Made by a program: the position numbers and the translations under genes
The notes under the pieces: model-generated
What the model was told of the DNA's origin: nothing
Databases searched by the model: none
The model's input: only the letters and a program-made list of their open reading frames with translations
In this document: piece after piece, positions 62,390 to 64,000 of the stretch
How positions within the stretch are numbered: position 1 is the first letter of the stretch
How the letters are laid out: each line of letters starts with the position of its first letter
Source: Stercorarius parasiticus
Taxonomy: Eukaryota; Chordata; Aves; Charadriiformes; Stercorariidae
Assembly (NCBI GenBank): GCA_013396915.1
Contig: VWZL01000011.1
Span: forward strand, 1-64,000
DNA length: 64,000 nucleotides
Reading direction: 5' to 3'

Positions 62390-64000
62390 CAAACTTTATT
62401 TGTTATGCTTTTTTTTGGTGAGATAGTAAGATGTAATACAGTTTAGCATAACCCTGCTGGCAGACAGAAAATTATCAAAACTTTGTAACCTCTGCCGTTT
62501 AGTCATAGTAGGAATTTTTATTATAGAATCTGTCAGAATAACAGGAGAAATAAATACATGACAGCTGCCTTAGAGGCTCTAAAGAAAATTAACTAGTTAA
62601 AAGTTCTGAAAATAAATGAAAACATTTGGTATTGTTGTTTGTTTGGTTTTTTTTAATTAGTATTTATCACTGTCTGCCACAGTGGCTTGTGCATTAGCCA
62701 CTTACTACATTTTAAATTCCACCCACATGCTCTTGCATTTCTAAGTACATGAGCCTGATGATTCTGCCACCGGGAAATGCTTAGTTTCATTTAAAAAAAA
62801 AGAAAATCAATTAGTTCAGCCTTGTACTTAAGGGGAACTTCTGTCAGATCTTCTGACTTGGACGAATCGGATTGCAAAATGCCTTCCAGCTTTTTATATG
62901 ACACCTTGACTGGACTTTTATTCTGTCATCTCTCACTAATAATCAACTCAATTTATACTTAATGAGTATAAATCGTGGAATTTATACTTTTATCACATCT
63001 GGCAGCATTTGCAGTAGGACAGCCACTGTGTCAATTTTATTGAGAAACAGACAGATACATTTAAAAAGTCTTCAGGTTTAGGGACCTTTATAAGATCTCA
63101 TGCAGTGCTTGAAGGCCTTTGTTATAGGTTTATCATTAGTGACTCTTCTCTCTTTGAAAGACACTTAGAACACATACAAGGTATCAGAAACCATCTCTTC
63201 TTCCTCCACACTACTACTTTGTAGCATTCTGATGTCTAGCCATCCAGCTGTGCTATGGTCATACATCCTATGTGGTGTAACCTTTTATTTACTGACATTA
63301 CTCAAGTTTCCATTATACTTTTGGGGATTTTCTAACATGCAGTTTAAAATATTATCTTAAATGATCTGCCTACATTACTTTCATGATCAAATGTCCCTAT
63401 GCAGTCTTGCTTCCTCACAAACTCCATTATAGCCAAAGGAGCCACTAGAGACCTGTCTTCATCTGCAATTTTTATTATACTGCCTAGACGTTGTATTTTC
63501 TCCCATCCCCACCTTTCAGAAAGAGTAGTTTCTCAAACTTGGTAGTGTAATAGCCAGCTTTCCTTTCATTCACTTCCATTTGCAGGGATTATTTCAAACA
63601 GCAACGCATGTTGCGTATATCCTCCCTAGCACTGAATTTAGAGAACAAAGTGAGACCAACAAAAGCAAAAGAAACACAAAATTTGTGTGTTTCCATTCTT
63701 CTCTGGCTCTCACAGGACTTTTTGTATTTTCTGAGTTTGTTTCCTGATTGTCTTTCTATTTATGTCCTGTACAGTGAGAGCACAGGACCAGCACTTAACC
63801 ATGAATTCTGAGCACACTTGCCTATACTCTGGGCTTTGGAAACATGATGTTCTTCTGGTTAGACATTCCTGAGCCTTTTTAGAAAGGAAGAGACAGGACA
63901 CATAGCATTAAAATTTTTCTTAGGGTATATATTATTCTATATTTATATACTAGGTTATCTACTGTTTGGGTTTCTTTATTTTCTTTTGTAAAAGAAAGCA

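Larger units (their letters stand above)
59171..64000. other. Unassigned AT-rich DNA
   Basis: No gene, RNA or transposon is recognised to the window end. Local structures are a T14 run (60222-60235), the pyrimidine-rich block at 60900-61140 and an (AAAT)n tract at 62371-62389. Confidence 0.5.

Noticed and set aside
1..64000. Endogenous retrovirus, hepadnavirus or other viral insert, CRISPR array, operon or prokaryotic mobile element
   Set aside because: No gag/pol/env-like or other viral frame, no regular spacer-repeat array and no prokaryotic gene organisation is visible; all recognisable reverse transcriptase sequence is CR1-like.

Overview
The window is vertebrate nuclear DNA, most probably from a bird. 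It is AT-rich, has no operon structure and no dense coding, and its recognisable interspersed repeats are dominated by 5'-truncated CR1 LINEs. Several of these end in the CR1 hallmark of tandem ATTCTATG-type octamers. I recognise no host protein-coding exon, rRNA or tRNA. The stretch is therefore either intergenic (a gene desert) or the inside of a long intron; the sequence alone does not decide between them.

Layout. 1-521: 3' part of a CR1 on + (cut by the window edge). About 2655-2870: possible ancient repeat relic. 6419-6471: (ATT)n microsatellite. 6773-6950: short CR1 tail on -. 10250-11114: a transcript-like block with AATAAA and A10 that abuts a truncated CR1 tail without a spacer. 12227-12960: a very degraded CR1/L3-like reverse transcriptase relic on +. 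13-34 kb: mostly featureless DNA with microsatellites, hairpins and small tandem duplications. 34401-35605: the youngest-looking CR1 copy, with an uninterrupted reverse transcriptase frame. 39861-41317: a second copy of the same subfamily with an endonuclease fragment, a 365-base assembly gap, and a 3' end. 45200-47655: an ancient CR1/L3-like LINE on - followed directly by a younger CR1 on -. 48150-48650 and 49926-50915: two diverged copies of one unidentified sequence. About 53870-54200: another ancient LINE relic on -. From 54 to 64 kb only simple repeats and unassigned DNA are seen.

The elements do not work together as a system. They form a stratified record of LINE insertion: very old CR1/L3-like relics, a middle-aged CR1, a group with the 3' signature 'gatcttcaaggtccctt', and a younger group with the signature 'gatcatctcaaaggtcc'. 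The observations most worth following are the possible chimeric retrocopy at 10.25-11.11 kb, the paired 48/50 kb repeat, the intact reverse transcriptase frame with a clean internal deletion at 35.48 kb, and the assembly gap inside a CR1 at 40.45 kb.
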